This document shows, piece by piece, positions 35,342 through 45,022 of a DNA stretch of 64,000 bases. Numbering within the stretch: position 1 is the first letter of the stretch; each line of letters begins with the position of its first letter. The notes under the pieces are model-generated. The model searched no databases. It was not told where the DNA came from and was given only the letters and a program-made list of their open reading frames with translations. Made by a program: the position numbers and the translations under genes. Source of the stretch: Dyella psychrodurans (GTDB lineage Bacteria; Pseudomonadota; Gammaproteobacteria; Xanthomonadales; Rhodanobacteraceae); the NCBI RefSeq assembly GCF_003363265.1, contig NZ_QRBF01000003.1, positions 470,858 through 534,857 on the forward strand, in the 5' to 3' direction.

Positions 35342-36052
35342 TCAGCGACCGGGAATCGGCGCGCGTGCGAGCGCCCACACATCGACACGCTCGACGCCCG
35401 CACGTTTCAACGTGCGCGCGCATTCGCCCAGTGTTGCACCCGTAGTGAATACGTCGTCCAGCACAACAACGTGTGCTGGCAGTTTCGCATCTTTGCGCAA
35501 GGTGAATGCATGGCGCAGATTTTGACGACGCTCGACGGCTGTCAAACCGGTTTGAGCATCGGTGTATCGCATGCGAAGCAAAACATCTCGCCGATACGGA
35601 ACACACAACGCCTTCGCCAATGGCCCGACTAATTCCAACGTTTGGTTGTATCCGCGCTCGCGCAGACGCCGCTGATGTAGTGGGACAGGCAGGATGAGCT
35701 GCGGCAGCGCAGGCGGCCTTTCGCGCTGCCATGCATGAACCAGTGCGCGGCCCGCGGCAAGATCGCGACCAAACTTGAAGCGCGTCTCCAATCGATCCAG
35801 CGGCCACGCGTAGCGAAAAGGTGCCCACGCCGTATCCCAGGGCGGCGCCTTGCGCTGGCAGCGGCCACACTGCGGCGCCGACACGGGCAACGGCAAAGCA
35901 CAACGCTCGCAGCAGTGCGTATTGCGCGGCAATTCCGCCATGCAGGCCGCGCACAGGTCCACGCCGTCCACACCCGCGTCGCCACACAGCAGGCAACGCC
36001 ATGGCAGCAGCCATTGGTGGAAAGCCGTGAGCAGACGTTTCGGCGCATCCAT
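35342..36052 (-). CDS. comF: ComF family protein
   Basis: 236 residues from the ATG at 36052. The N-terminal zinc-ribbon region carries four cysteine pairs (CLLC, CAAC, CERC, CGRC), and the C-terminal phosphoribosyltransferase domain has VVVLDDVFTTGATLGECA. ComF/GntX proteins are linked to DNA uptake or to use of DNA as nutrient, with biochemical function unresolved. No strong ribosome-binding site is seen at the chosen start. It follows the small membrane-protein gene on the same strand by 17 bases. Confidence 0.85.
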   Translation of the reverse strand: MDAPKRLLTAFHQWLLPWRCLLCGDAGVDGVDLCAACMAELPRNTHCCERCALPLPVSAPQCGRCQRKAPPWDTAWAPFRYAWPLDRLETRFKFGRDLAAGRALVHAWQRERPPALPQLILPVPLHQRRLRERGYNQTLELVGPLAKALCVPYRRDVLLRMRYTDAQTGLTAVERRQNLRHAFTLRKDAKLPAHVVVLDDVFTTGATLGECARTLKRAGVERVDVWALARAPIPGR

Positions 36053-36069
36053 GCGCAGGAAGTGCCGGC

Positions 36070-36276
36070 TTAGTTGCCCGGTTTGAACATCGCAGCGTCG
36101 ACGATCGACCAAAGATGGATGATCCATCCCATCCAAATCACCCACAGCGCCGCAGCCAGCACGAACATGACGGCCGCCTTGAGCACGCGCCCTTGTACCA
36201 ATTGACCCAAGCCGGGAATGAAGAAGCTGCACACCGCAGCGATGACATTGCCCGCACTACCCTGACCTGCGCTCAT
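36070..36276 (-). CDS. Small TM2-like membrane protein
   Basis: 68 residues with two hydrophobic segments (AAVCSFFIPGLGQLVQGRV and AAVMFVLAAALWVIWMGWII) and a conserved-looking LWSIVDAAMF end. The PGLGQLVQG and WSIVDA pattern is that of small TM2-domain-like proteins widespread in proteobacteria. Function unknown. It is probably co-transcribed with comF just downstream. Confidence 0.75.
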   Translation of the reverse strand: MSAGQGSAGNVIAAVCSFFIPGLGQLVQGRVLKAAVMFVLAAALWVIWMGWIIHLWSIVDAAMFKPGN

Positions 36277-36356
36277 GGATCACTTCCCTGGAGAACGTAG
36301 GATCGATGGTAGCGGGTCTGGCGACCAGGCCGTCAACCATTCCTGCCCGTATTGAG

Positions 36357-36385
36357 TTGACAGCCTTTCAGGCCACTTCCACACT
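36357..36385 (+). promoter_or_regulatory. Possible bioB promoter
   Basis: A consensus -35 TTGACA (36357-36362) lies 56 bases before the bioB ATG. The matching -10 is weak (CACACT after 17 bases). No BirA-type operator is evident. Confidence 0.3.
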
Positions 36386-36417
36386 TATGGGCCGTACGTT
36401 TTCCGGAACCCCCGCCC

Positions 36418-37461
36418 ATGTCCGTAGCCGCTCTCCGCCATGACTGGACGCGCGACGAAGTCGTCGCCTTGTTCGACCTCCCGTTCAACGAGCTGCTGCA
36501 TCGGGCGCACAGCGTTCACCGCGAACACCACGATCCGAACGCGGTGCAGGTTTCCACCCTGCTTTCGATCAAGACCGGCGGTTGCCCGGAGGATTGCGGC
36601 TATTGCCCGCAGGCCGCGCGCTACCACACCGGCGTCAAGGCCGAAAAATTGATGACGGTGGATGCCGTGGTCGCCCGCGCCCAGGCCGCGAAGAGCGCCG
36701 GCGCCAGCCGCTTCTGCATGGGCGCGGCCTGGCGCAGCCCCAAGGACCGCGATGTGGCCCAGGTGGCTGAAATCGTGTCCGCCGTGAAAGCGCTGGGCCT
36801 GGAAACCTGCGCGACGCTCGGCATGCTGACCGAACCCCAGGCAAAGACGCTGAAACAGGCCGGTCTCGACTACTACAACCACAACCTGGACACCGCGCCG
36901 GAGCTCTACGGCGAAATCATCCACACGCGCGAATACCAGGATCGCCTGGACACTCTCGAACACGTGCGCGAGGTCGGTCTTAAAACCTGCTGCGGCGGCA
37001 TCGTCGGCATGGGCGAAATGCGCCCGCAGCGCGCCGGCCTGCTGCAAACGCTGGCCAACTTGCCGGAACATCCGCAGTCGGTACCGATCAACCAGCTGGT
37101 GCAGGTGGAAGGCACGCCGTTGTACGGCACCGATGCGCTGGACCCTTTTGAGTTTGTCCGCACGATTGCGGTCGCACGCATCCTGATGCCGGCCTCGATG
37201 GTCCGGCTGTCGGCCGGTCGCCAGCAGATGGACGATGCGGTGCAGGCGCTTTGCTTCTTCGCCGGCGCCAATTCGATTTTCTACGGCGAAAAGCTGCTGA
37301 CCACCGGCAACCCCGACGTCGAGCACGATCGCGCGCTGTTCCGCCGTCTCGACCTGCACGCACTTGAAGTAGCCGAAGAAGCCAACACCGTGCACGCCGA
37401 CATCCTCGAGACGGAAGCGAGCGGTTGTGGCCAGGGCTGTGGCTGCAGTGCCGCGGCCTGA
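36418..37461 (+). CDS. bioB: Biotin synthase
   Basis: 347 residues. Radical-SAM enzyme inserting sulfur into dethiobiotin. The SAM-cluster motif [10 protein letters not shown] (Cys 56, 60, 63) is intact, and [23 protein letters not shown] and RLSAGRQQM-type segments follow the family. The C-terminus is cysteine-rich ([13 protein letters not shown]), seen in several proteobacterial BioB. It heads the bio operon; bioF starts within its last codons. Confidence 0.97.
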   Translation: MSVAALRHDWTRDEVVALFDLPFNELLHRAHSVHREHHDPNAVQVSTLLSIKTGGCPEDCGYCPQAARYHTGVKAEKLMTVDAVVARAQAAKSAGASRFCMGAAWRSPKDRDVAQVAEIVSAVKALGLETCATLGMLTEPQAKTLKQAGLDYYNHNLDTAPELYGEIIHTREYQDRLDTLEHVREVGLKTCCGGIVGMGEMRPQRAGLLQTLANLPEHPQSVPINQLVQVEGTPLYGTDALDPFEFVRTIAVARILMPASMVRLSAGRQQMDDAVQALCFFAGANSIFYGEKLLTTGNPDVEHDRALFRRLDLHALEVAEEANTVHADILETEASGCGQGCGCSAAA

Positions 37462-38632
37462 GCTGCTCGAGCGACTGGCCGTCCAGACGGCCGAACGCGC
37501 GCAGGCCCAACTGCAAAGGCGCCTGCGCACGATCACACAAGCCGATGGTCCCTGGGTGGAAAGCAACGGACAGCGTCTGCTTGCTTTTTGCACCAACGAT
37601 TACCTTGGCCTGGCGCAACATCCGAAGCTGATCGCCGCACTGAAAGAAGCCGCCGATGCGGACGGCGTCGGCAGCGGTTCGGCGCATCTTATCTGTGGCC
37701 ATCGGCGCGAGCACGCCGCACTGGAAGAAACACTGGCCGAGTGGACCGGCCGCGAACGCGCACTGCTTTTTTCCACGGGCTACATGGCCAATCTCGGCGT
37801 GATGCAGGCACTGCTGCAACGCGACGATCTGTGCGTACAGGACAAACTCAACCACGCCTGCCTGCTCGACGGTGCGCAGCTCGCCGGCGCAACCCTGAGA
37901 CGTTATCCGCATGCGGACGTGGACGCCGCGGCGCGCCAACTGCGCAGCAATACCGACACGTATGCCCTGCTCGCCACCGATGGCGTGTTCAGCATGGACG
38001 GAGACATCGCCCCGTTGCGCGAACTGGCTGCACTGTGCGCGAATGAACGCGCGACCTTGATGGTCGACGATGCGCACGGCCTGGGCATACTTGGCGACGA
38101 CGGCAGCGGCAGCGTCGCGGAGGCAGGATTGGGCGAACGCGATGTACCGGTACTGATGGCTACGCTCGGCAAGGCGCTTGGATGCAGCGGCGCGTTCGTC
38201 GCGGGCTCCGCCGCGCTGATCGACGGACTGATGCAGTTTGCGCGCACCTACATCTACACCACCGCCATGCCGCCCGCCCTGGCAGCCGCGACGCGCTGTG
38301 CCGTCGCGCTCGCCCGCGGCGAAACCTGGCGGCGCGAAAAACTGACCGGCCTGATCCAGCGTTTTCGTCGCGGCGCCACCGAACTAGGCCTGCCCCTGAT
38401 GCCCTCGCGCACAGCCATCCAACCGCTGCTGCTCGGCGACGCCCGGCGCACCCTGGAGGCATCGAAAACCCTGGAATCGCAAGGGCTGCTGGTGGTGGCC
38501 ATCCGGCCGCCCACCGTCCCGCAGGGCCAGGCAAGGCTTCGCATCACCCTGTCGGCCGCTCACGAAGAGGCCCACGTCGACCGATTGCTTGAGGCCCTCG
38601 CGTCCCTGCGGTTGGCGGATGCCCCGGTATAA
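37427..38632 (+). CDS. bioF: 8-amino-7-oxononanoate synthase
   Basis: 401 residues from a GTG at 37427, preceded by GGAAG at nine bases. In-frame GTGs at 37439 and 37448 are alternatives; all overlap the end of bioB. PLP-dependent condensation of pimeloyl-ACP with alanine. Landmarks: [38 protein letters not shown] and the PLP lysine in [12 protein letters not shown]. Start uncertainty is only a few residues. trhO follows 28 bases after its stop. Confidence 0.93.
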   Translation: MARAVAAVPRPELLERLAVQTAERAQAQLQRRLRTITQADGPWVESNGQRLLAFCTNDYLGLAQHPKLIAALKEAADADGVGSGSAHLICGHRREHAALEETLAEWTGRERALLFSTGYMANLGVMQALLQRDDLCVQDKLNHACLLDGAQLAGATLRRYPHADVDAAARQLRSNTDTYALLATDGVFSMDGDIAPLRELAALCANERATLMVDDAHGLGILGDDGSGSVAEAGLGERDVPVLMATLGKALGCSGAFVAGSAALIDGLMQFARTYIYTTAMPPALAAATRCAVALARGETWRREKLTGLIQRFRRGATELGLPLMPSRTAIQPLLLGDARRTLEASKTLESQGLLVVAIRPPTVPQGQARLRITLSAAHEEAHVDRLLEALASLRLADAPV

Positions 38633-38660
38633 TTGCCTGTCGAGCGTCCCCGCCTTGCCT

Positions 38661-39437
38661 ATGTCGATCCTCAATATTTCCGCCTACCGTTTCGTCAGCC
38701 TGGACGATCTGCCAGCGCTGCGCGAGCGCGTGCTTGCGCGTTGCCACGCGCTCGCGCTGAAGGGCACCATCCTGCTGGCGCCAGAAGGCATCAACCTGTT
38801 CCTGGCCGGCCCGCGCGTAGCGGTCGACGCTTTCATGAACTGGCTGCGCGACGATCCGCGCTTCGCCGGCCTGCAGGCCAAGGAATCGCTTTCCGACGAC
38901 GTGCCGTTCAAGCGCATGCGCGTGCGGCTGAAAAAGGAAATCATCACGCTGCGCCATCCCACAATCCGCCCGGAAGGCGGCCGTGCGCCGTCGGTGGGCG
39001 CCGTCACGCTGAAGCGCTGGCTCGATCAGGGGCATGACGACGAAGGCCGCGATGTGGTGTTGCTCGACACCCGCAATGCCTATGAAACCGATGTAGGCAT
39101 GTTTCCGCAAGCTGTCGACTATCGCATTGCCAGCTTCACCGAATTGCCGGCGGCGCTGGCGGCCGATCAATCGCGTTACGTCGACAAGACGGTCGTCTCG
39201 TATTGCACCGGCGGTATTCGCTGCGAAAAGGCTGCGCTGCATATGCAGGATGTCGGCATGCAGCGTGTCTATCAATTGGAAGGTGGCATCCTGAAATACT
39301 TCGAAGAAGTCGGCGGCACGCACTGGCAGGGCGACTGCTTTGTGTTCGATGACCGCGGCGCCGTCGACAAGACACTGGCGCAGGCACCGTTGTCACCTCC
39401 CGCGCCGGAAGATGAGGCAAAGGCCACCACCGCATGA
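38661..39437 (+). CDS. trhO: tRNA uridine-34 hydroxylase, rhodanese-type
   Basis: 258 residues from the ATG at 38661. TrhO (YceA family) makes 5-hydroxyuridine at the wobble base of tRNAs, oxygen-dependently. The N-terminal acylphosphatase-like domain ([17 protein letters not shown]) and the rhodanese domain with active-site loop [11 protein letters not shown] and [11 protein letters not shown] are complete. The C-terminus is shorter than in E. coli YceA (about 350). It is embedded in the biotin operon: 28 bases after bioF, overlapping bioH by ATGA. Confidence 0.88.
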   Translation: MSILNISAYRFVSLDDLPALRERVLARCHALALKGTILLAPEGINLFLAGPRVAVDAFMNWLRDDPRFAGLQAKESLSDDVPFKRMRVRLKKEIITLRHPTIRPEGGRAPSVGAVTLKRWLDQGHDDEGRDVVLLDTRNAYETDVGMFPQAVDYRIASFTELPAALAADQSRYVDKTVVSYCTGGIRCEKAALHMQDVGMQRVYQLEGGILKYFEEVGGTHWQGDCFVFDDRGAVDKTLAQAPLSPPAPEDEAKATTA

Positions 39438-40207
39438 GCCTGCACATCGAAGCTCACGGCACCGGCTCGATACCGCTGGTGATGATTCACGGCTGGGCGA
39501 TGCACGGCGGCATCTTCGCGCCGCTGGTCGACGCGCTGGCCGAACACTGCACGATGTATCTGGTGGATCTGCCCGGGCACGGCTACTCGCGCGACAGCGA
39601 ACTGCCGCTTGAGCCTGCCATCTGCGCGCGCGCGATCGCGGACGCCACACCACCTGCCGCATGGCTGGGTTGGTCGATGGGCGGACTGGTCGCGTTGCGC
39701 GCCGCGCTGGATATGCCGCAACACGTGCGTGGGCTGGCCATGCTGTGTGCCACGCCGCGCTTCGTCAGCGCACCCGATTGGCCGCAAGGCCGCGATCAGG
39801 TGCTGGTGCAACAGCTGGCGACTGATCTGGAAACCGACTACCACAGCACGGTCGATCGCTTCCTGACACTGGAAGTGATGGGCAGCCGCGATCCGCGCGG
39901 CGAGTTGCGCAAGCTGCGCGAGGAAGTCTTTTCGCGCGGCGAACCGGATCTTCGCGTGTTGCAGGAAGGTATTCGGATACTCGATCAAACCGATCTGCGT
40001 GCCGAGCTGCCGACATTGAAGCCGGGCAACAGTTGGTGGAGTGCCGGCCGGCTCGACCGCCTGGTGCACCCCGATGCCATGGAATGGTCCGCTGCGGCGA
40101 GTCGCGGCGAATTCCATGTCATCGCGCATGCCGGCCACGCACCTTTTCTCAGCCACGCCGACGCCGTTGCCCAGGTGCTGTTGCCCTGGCTCGAGGCCAA
40201 CCGATGA
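39434..40207 (+). CDS. bioH: Pimeloyl-[acyl-carrier protein] methyl ester esterase
   Basis: 257 residues. BioH cleaves the methyl ester of pimeloyl-ACP methyl ester, ending the BioC-protected chain synthesis. The start [14 protein letters not shown], nucleophile elbow GWSMGG (Ser81) and C-terminal His in [10 protein letters not shown] follow E. coli BioH closely. ATGA overlaps join it to trhO and bioC. Its adjacency to bioC strongly supports the function. Confidence 0.93.
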   Translation: MSLHIEAHGTGSIPLVMIHGWAMHGGIFAPLVDALAEHCTMYLVDLPGHGYSRDSELPLEPAICARAIADATPPAAWLGWSMGGLVALRAALDMPQHVRGLAMLCATPRFVSAPDWPQGRDQVLVQQLATDLETDYHSTVDRFLTLEVMGSRDPRGELRKLREEVFSRGEPDLRVLQEGIRILDQTDLRAELPTLKPGNSWWSAGRLDRLVHPDAMEWSAAASRGEFHVIAHAGHAPFLSHADAVAQVLLPWLEANR

Positions 40208-41085
40208 GCGATTTCCACGTAGACACTCACCGGGTGCGTGTGAACTTCAGCCACGCCGCCGACAGCTACGAGAAGCACGATGCCTTGCAGCGCGAAGTGC
40301 AGCAACTGTTGCTGGAGCGCCTGGATTTCTATTTGCAGCAACCGGAGCGGGTGCTCGATGTCGGGGCGGGTACCGGGCGTGGTTCGGCGTTGCTGAAGAA
40401 ACGCTATGCAAAAGCACAAGTCGTCGCGGTGGATGCCGCGCTGCCGATGCTGCGTACTGCGAAAGCACACACGGGATGGCTCAAGCCTTTTCTTCGCGTA
40501 TGCGGCGAAGCGACGGCATTGCCGCTTCCTGATCACAGTGTCGACGTACTGCATTCCAACCTGTGTTTCCAGTGGATCGACGACCTGCCCGCGCTATTCG
40601 GCGAATGCGCACGCGTGCTGAAGCCGGGCGGCATGCTGCTGTTCTCGACGTTCGGCCCGGATACCTTGCGCGAGCTTCGTGCCGCCTGGGCTTCCGTGGA
40701 TCAGCATTCGCACGTCAGCCGCTTTCTTGACATGCACGATCTGGGCGACGCGATGATCACCGCAGGCTTGCGCGACCCCGTGCTGGACGTCGACCGCTAC
40801 ACGCTCACCTACAGCGAGCCGAAAGCGTTGCTGCGCGAACTGAAGGGTCTGGGCGCCACGCACGCCGACCGCGGACGCGAGCGCGGCCTTACCGGCAAGC
40901 ATCACTTCCAGCGCATGCTGGCCGCCTACGAAGCCATGCGCGTGGACGGCCGCATCCCTGCGACATGGGAAGTGGTGACGGCGCACGCCTGGGGCCCGCC
41001 GCCCGGACAGTCGCGCCGCGCGAAAGGCGGTGGTGAGATCGCCAGCTTTTCGATCGACAGCCTGCGCGGCTCGCGTCGCCGCTGA
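40204..41085 (+). CDS. bioC: Malonyl-ACP O-methyltransferase
   Basis: 293 residues. BioC methylates malonyl-ACP to start pimelate synthesis. The SAM-binding loop [15 protein letters not shown], then VDAALPMLR, SNLCFQWIDDLPALFGE and FSTFGPDTLRELRAAW follow the family. It is the last gene of the bio group; bioA and bioD are not in this window. It is followed by a convergent gene 22 bases away with no obvious strong terminator. Confidence 0.95.
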   Translation: MSDFHVDTHRVRVNFSHAADSYEKHDALQREVQQLLLERLDFYLQQPERVLDVGAGTGRGSALLKKRYAKAQVVAVDAALPMLRTAKAHTGWLKPFLRVCGEATALPLPDHSVDVLHSNLCFQWIDDLPALFGECARVLKPGGMLLFSTFGPDTLRELRAAWASVDQHSHVSRFLDMHDLGDAMITAGLRDPVLDVDRYTLTYSEPKALLRELKGLGATHADRGRERGLTGKHHFQRMLAAYEAMRVDGRIPATWEVVTAHAWGPPPGQSRRAKGGGEIASFSIDSLRGSRRR

Positions 41086-41107
41086 ATCGCACCGCGCAAA
41101 GCTTGCG

Positions 41108-41701
41108 TCAGGTGTGCGACGCAGGAGCGCTCGTCGCAGGCGCGGGTGTTGCCGTACCTGGCGATGCCGGCTGACCGTTCTCGGGTTTCGGTTTGGGCAG
41201 ATAGGTCGCGCTTACGTTGCCCTCGCCGGTGAAATGCGACGTATTGGTGTTGTAAGTGATTTTGTCGGCGTGCGCATCGCCGCTTCCCTGCTTGGTCACC
41301 ACAGCGTTGGGCGACAACACCGCGATGCCGTTGATGTTGTCGTAGTCGAGCGTTGGCGCTTCCCCGGTCATGAGATTGTCGTCGTCGTCGCGCTGCTCGA
41401 TATGCGCGGGGCTGCCGGTCATGACGATGCGGCTCACCTGGGTATCCGCATCGAGGTAGATCTTCCCGAGGGCTCCGGTCGCCTTCATCGTGCCTTGCGT
41501 CACCACGACGTGACCGGTCAGCGTGGTGACGGTGTTGGGCGCATTGAAGCCGTTGACGGAATCCTGCTTGGTATACATCGGCTGGTTGCGGTCGCCGGTC
41601 TTGGCGTACGCAGACGTCGCCACGATGGCCAGCGCCAGCGACGCATACAAGCCCGCGCCCAGAGGATGACGAACGGATAGGACAGCAATGGGCTTGATCA
41701 T
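41108..41701 (-). CDS. LptA/OstA-like periplasmic protein
   Basis: 197 residues from the ATG at 41701, overlapping the stop of tag (ATGA). An N-terminal hydrophobic segment (about 15-33, ending SAYA) is a signal peptide. The body shows LptA-type beta-jellyroll repeats (TLTGHVVVTQGTMKATG, LDADTQVSRIVMTGSPAHIE, ALDYDN-like turns), which in LptA bridge LPS across the periplasm. The tail is Pro/Ala/Thr-rich. The classic lptA sits with lptB/lptC, none of which are here, so this may be a paralogue or a relocated lptA. Confidence 0.75.
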   Translation of the reverse strand: MIKPIAVLSVRHPLGAGLYASLALAIVATSAYAKTGDRNQPMYTKQDSVNGFNAPNTVTTLTGHVVVTQGTMKATGALGKIYLDADTQVSRIVMTGSPAHIEQRDDDDNLMTGEAPTLDYDNINGIAVLSPNAVVTKQGSGDAHADKITYNTNTSHFTGEGNVSATYLPKPKPENGQPASPGTATPAPATSAPASHT

Positions 41702-42282
41702 GGCTTGCGTTTTCCCCCACACGATTTATGCCGGAAGCAATCCACCAAATGATCGTTGACCATGCCGGTTGCCTGCATGAACGCGTAGCAGATGGTGGTG
41801 CCCACGAAGCGGAAGCCTCGTTTCTTCAGATCCTTGCTCATCCGGTCCGACACTGTGGTGCTGGCCGGCACATCACCCCTCGCCCGCCAGTTGTTCTGGA
41901 CCGGCTTGCCGTCGACGAAGGACCACAGATAGGTATCGAGACTGCCGAATTCGTCGATCGCATCCAATGCGGCCTTCGCGTTGCCGCGCGCCGACGTCAT
42001 CTTGAGCCGATTGCGAATGAGGCCGGGATCGAGCAGCAGTTTTTCCAGTTCGCGATCCTTCATCGACGCGACGCGTGCGATCTCGAAGTCGTGAAAGGCA
42101 TGGCGATAGTTGTCGCGCTTATGCAGCACCGTGCGCCACGACAGGCCGGCCTGCGCGCCTTCCAGGCACAGAAACTCGAACAGGACGCGGTCGTCGTGCA
42201 AGGGCACGCCCCACTCCGTGTCGTGATAGGCCTGCATCAACTCGCCGTCGGCCGCCCAATGGCAGCGCATGCGTGACGTCAC
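41698..42282 (-). CDS. tag: DNA-3-methyladenine glycosylase I
   Basis: 194 residues from a GTG at 42282 (GGAG upstream); an ATG four codons later is possible. Removes 3-methyladenine from alkylated DNA. Family landmarks: RCHW, YHDTEWGVPLHDD, CLEGAQAGLSWRTVLHKR and FVGTTICYAFMQATGMVNDH. Zinc ligands corresponding to E. coli Cys4, His17, His175 and Cys179 are visible. The stop overlaps the start of the LptA-like gene. Confidence 0.95.
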   Translation of the reverse strand: MTSRMRCHWAADGELMQAYHDTEWGVPLHDDRVLFEFLCLEGAQAGLSWRTVLHKRDNYRHAFHDFEIARVASMKDRELEKLLLDPGLIRNRLKMTSARGNAKAALDAIDEFGSLDTYLWSFVDGKPVQNNWRARGDVPASTTVSDRMSKDLKKRGFRFVGTTICYAFMQATGMVNDHLVDCFRHKSCGGKRKP

Positions 42283-42349
42283 TGCCGCTCTCCTTTATGC
42301 CAGGAGCGCAGAATAACGCGACATCCTTGTCGATGGTTAGCGAAACGCC

Positions 42350-43093
42350 TCAAATACTGATGCTGGACCGATAACGCTGGCGCCAGTAATGGAGTACCAG
42401 CATCAACACCAGCAGCGTGCCCACGATGCCAAAGACGGTCAGGCCCAGATTGTCGCCACGCAAGCCGTCGGCATAGCCGTCCGGCAACTGCCCGCCGTTG
42501 TCGGTGAACGTGGCGGCCGTCATGCCGGTGTAATGCATGCCGCACACCGCAAAACCCATGACCAGGGCGCTGGCGACCATCTGCCACGGGCCGCGCAAGT
42601 TGAACGCGAGCCAAAGCGCCGCCATCGAAGCCACGATGGCGATGACCAGCGACGCCACGACCAGTCCCGCGTTGTAGCTGATCACCGCCGGCATCATCAT
42701 GGCCGCCATGCCCAGATAGTGCATGGCGCCAACACCCAGCCCCATGCACGATCCCGCCGCCAGCAACCGCAACCAGCTGAAGAGCGCGTCGCCCACCAGC
42801 ATCAATCCGGCCGAGCAGGCCGCGAAGGCCACGACCGCCGACAGTGCGGTCAGCGATGGGGCGTAAGTCACGTGCATGCCGCTGTCGCACGCCAGCATGG
42901 CAATGAAGTGCATGGCCCAGATCGCCCCCAGACCCATCGCGCCGCCGGCCATGGCGACCGCCGCGGTCCTTTGGCGTGGCGTCGTGGCCAAGGGAATCGC
43001 AACGGCCAGTTGCAACGACGTAAACGATCCCAGTACCGATACCGCGTACGAAAGCAGAACGAGCAGCCAGTTGTAGCTCACATGCATGGGCAT
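42350..43093 (-). CDS. MHYT-domain integral membrane sensor
   Basis: 247 residues, seven membrane helices. Three MHYT-type motifs are visible: WAMHFIAM, GAMHYLGM and GMHYTGM. MHYT domains have been proposed to bind copper and sense oxygen, CO or NO. Most are fused to GGDEF/EAL or kinase domains, but this one has no output domain. AAAGGGG precedes the ATG. It follows the ACT-V4R gene by 25 bases on the same strand and is probably co-transcribed with it. Confidence 0.88.
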   Translation of the reverse strand: MPMHVSYNWLLVLLSYAVSVLGSFTSLQLAVAIPLATTPRQRTAAVAMAGGAMGLGAIWAMHFIAMLACDSGMHVTYAPSLTALSAVVAFAACSAGLMLVGDALFSWLRLLAAGSCMGLGVGAMHYLGMAAMMMPAVISYNAGLVVASLVIAIVASMAALWLAFNLRGPWQMVASALVMGFAVCGMHYTGMTAATFTDNGGQLPDGYADGLRGDNLGLTVFGIVGTLLVLMLVLHYWRQRYRSSISI

Positions 43094-43118
43094 GTCAGTT
43101 CCCCTTTGAGTCGGTTTT

Positions 43119-43910
43119 CTAGTGAGAAATTTCCAGACTGCAATGCGGTGCGCCGGTGCTTCGGCAACTCAAGTGGCGCACGAATACTTTCTTGGGCGTG
43201 ACGGATGCGCCCAGCAAGCCTTCCAGGTAGCCCCCGTAGAACTTGCAGCCCGATTGCACGCCCGGCGTGCAAAGCGGGCTGTTGAGAATATGCACGTGCA
43301 CGCCTTGCTGCTCGATATCGGCGAGCTGACGCAAGGCCGGAACACCGATGCGTTTGATGGCATCGCTCAAGCCAAGTTTGGCGCCCAGGGCGTAATCGCG
43401 TTTGTATACCCATGCACCGGTTCGCCGTCCCGCCAACATCAGCGATGACTCGCGCACCGCGTCGTCCACGCTGTTTTCCAGCGAAACCAGCCATGGGTAG
43501 ATGCTCGGATAATCCTGGGCGAGCTTGGGCAGAATGTGTTCGACCCGCTCGATATCGGGCATGACCGCTGCCGATGGCGTTGCAGACGGTTCGATGATCG
43601 GCGGAGGTTCCGGCGATGGTGCGTGCACCGCGACCGGCGTCGACTTTGCGAACACTGCGGTGGCAACGGCATCCTCTCCGGACAGCGACGCTTCGAAACT
43701 CAGCACGCGATTGTGCGTGCCGAGCGTTTCTTCCAGTGCGAAACGTTGCTCGGATGGTCCGCGAACGATCATGGTCAGCCATGCGCCGTGGCTGTCCTGT
43801 GTCAGCCGTTGGCGTATGAGCGAAAACCCATTGGCAACCACTGCCCGTCCAAGCTCGGCGAGCAACCCCTCTCTGCGGTCGGAGAGGACCTGTACTTCCA
43901 GCTCGACCAT
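43119..43910 (-). CDS. ACT domain-V4R domain fusion protein
   Basis: 263 residues from the ATG at 43910, which is preceded by AGGGGGG. Residues 1-75 (VELEVQVLSDRREGLLAELG) look like an ACT domain, a ligand-binding regulatory module. A Pro/Ala-rich linker follows, and the C-terminal 140 residues resemble a V4R (4-vinyl-reductase) domain: NSPLCTPGVQSGCKFYGGYL and CRSTGAPHCSLEI hold the cysteines that bind zinc in this family. No DNA-binding or catalytic output is evident. It probably works as a small-molecule sensor, perhaps with the MHYT membrane protein encoded next. Confidence 0.65.
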   Translation of the reverse strand: MVELEVQVLSDRREGLLAELGRAVVANGFSLIRQRLTQDSHGAWLTMIVRGPSEQRFALEETLGTHNRVLSFEASLSGEDAVATAVFAKSTPVAVHAPSPEPPPIIEPSATPSAAVMPDIERVEHILPKLAQDYPSIYPWLVSLENSVDDAVRESSLMLAGRRTGAWVYKRDYALGAKLGLSDAIKRIGVPALRQLADIEQQGVHVHILNSPLCTPGVQSGCKFYGGYLEGLLGASVTPKKVFVRHLSCRSTGAPHCSLEISH

Positions 43911-44071
43911 AAGGCCCCCCTGTTGCTCGATGCTGGCGATCACGTTGTAGGCAATCAGGATGAGCGATTTCGAAAAATCAAATCGTGATTGGCATCATGA
44001 TTCATCGGGTAAGCATGCGAGGCCGCTCACATATGGCGTGATTCATGCATGAAATTTCGAGCGATGCATCG

Positions 44072-45022
44072 CTACCAGGGCAGCGCGTCGAGATCGACGT
44101 TGCCTCCGGTGAGCACCAGTCCCACGCGCTTGCCTGCAAAGAGCTCTCGTTCTTTGAGGACGGCGGCGAACACTGTTGCACTCGACACTTCCACGATGAT
44201 CTTCAATGCCTGCCAAAGTAGCCGCATGGCAGCGATGGTTTCCTCGTCGCTCACCGTGATCACGGTAACGTGGTGCTCGCGCAATGCAGCGAGATTCGGT
44301 TCGCCGACCAGGGTACGCAGGCCGTCGCAAATCGTGTCCGGCGTGAAGTCGTCGATGCGCGCACCGCGCGCAAGCGACTGCGCCGTGTCGTCCGCGCCCG
44401 CCGGTTCCGCGCCATACACGGCTAGCGTTTTTTGAATGCCGTGCGCGGCGATGGAGCAGCCTGCGGACAAGCCGCCGCCGCCGATCGGCGTCATCACTGC
44501 ATCGAGGCTTCCGCACTGCTGCAGCAACTCCAGCACCACCGTCCCCTGTCCGGCCATGACGCGCGTATCGGCATAGGGATGAACCATGATCGCACCCGTG
44601 GCTTGTTGCACCTCGGCCGCCTTGGCTTCGCGCGCGGCGATGGTGGGCGCGCATCTGTGCAGTATTGCACCGGCGCGCTCGATCGCTTCGAGCTTTGCAC
44701 GCACCGCACCTTCGGGCACGACCACGTGCGCGGGAATGCCGCGTGTCGCTGCGGCCATGGCGAGCGCGTTGCCGTGATTGCCGGAAGAGTGCGTCACGAC
44801 ACCGTGCGCGGCTTCCTGATCGTTCAGCGACCACACGGCATTGCATGCGCCGCGAAATTTGAACGCACCGCCACGCTGCAGGTTTTCGCACTTGAAATGG
44901 AGTCGCGCACCCACCAAGGCGTCGAGCGCGTCGTTGCGCAGCACCGGCGTCAAGGTGGCGTAAGGCGCGATGCGCGCGGCGGCATCACGAATCTGGTCGA
45001 TGGTCGGTAGCAAAACGCTCAT
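44072..45022 (-). CDS. Serine/threonine dehydratase (PLP, fold type II)
   Basis: 316 residues from the ATG at 45022, which overlaps the stop of the epimerase gene (ATGA). PLP lysine in GGAFKFRGACNAVW, THSSGNHGNALA and the phosphate loop PIGGGGLSAGCS identify a threonine dehydratase/serine racemase-like enzyme. It lacks the ACT domains of IlvA (32215), so it is catabolic or racemase type. Related hydroxyaspartate dehydratases cannot be excluded. Confidence 0.88.
   Translation of the reverse strand: MSVLLPTIDQIRDAAARIAPYATLTPVLRNDALDALVGARLHFKCENLQRGGAFKFRGACNAVWSLNDQEAAHGVVTHSSGNHGNALAMAAATRGIPAHVVVPEGAVRAKLEAIERAGAILHRCAPTIAAREAKAAEVQQATGAIMVHPYADTRVMAGQGTVVLELLQQCGSLDAVMTPIGGGGLSAGCSIAAHGIQKTLAVYGAEPAGADDTAQSLARGARIDDFTPDTICDGLRTLVGEPNLAALREHHVTVITVSDEETIAAMRLLWQALKIIVEVSSATVFAAVLKERELFAGKRVGLVLTGGNVDLDALPW

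Noticed and set aside
41600-43100. tag, LptA-like and MHYT genes as one functional stress island
   Set aside because: Same-strand clustering is weak evidence; the 67-base gap between MHYT and tag and their unrelated roles suggest chance adjacency.
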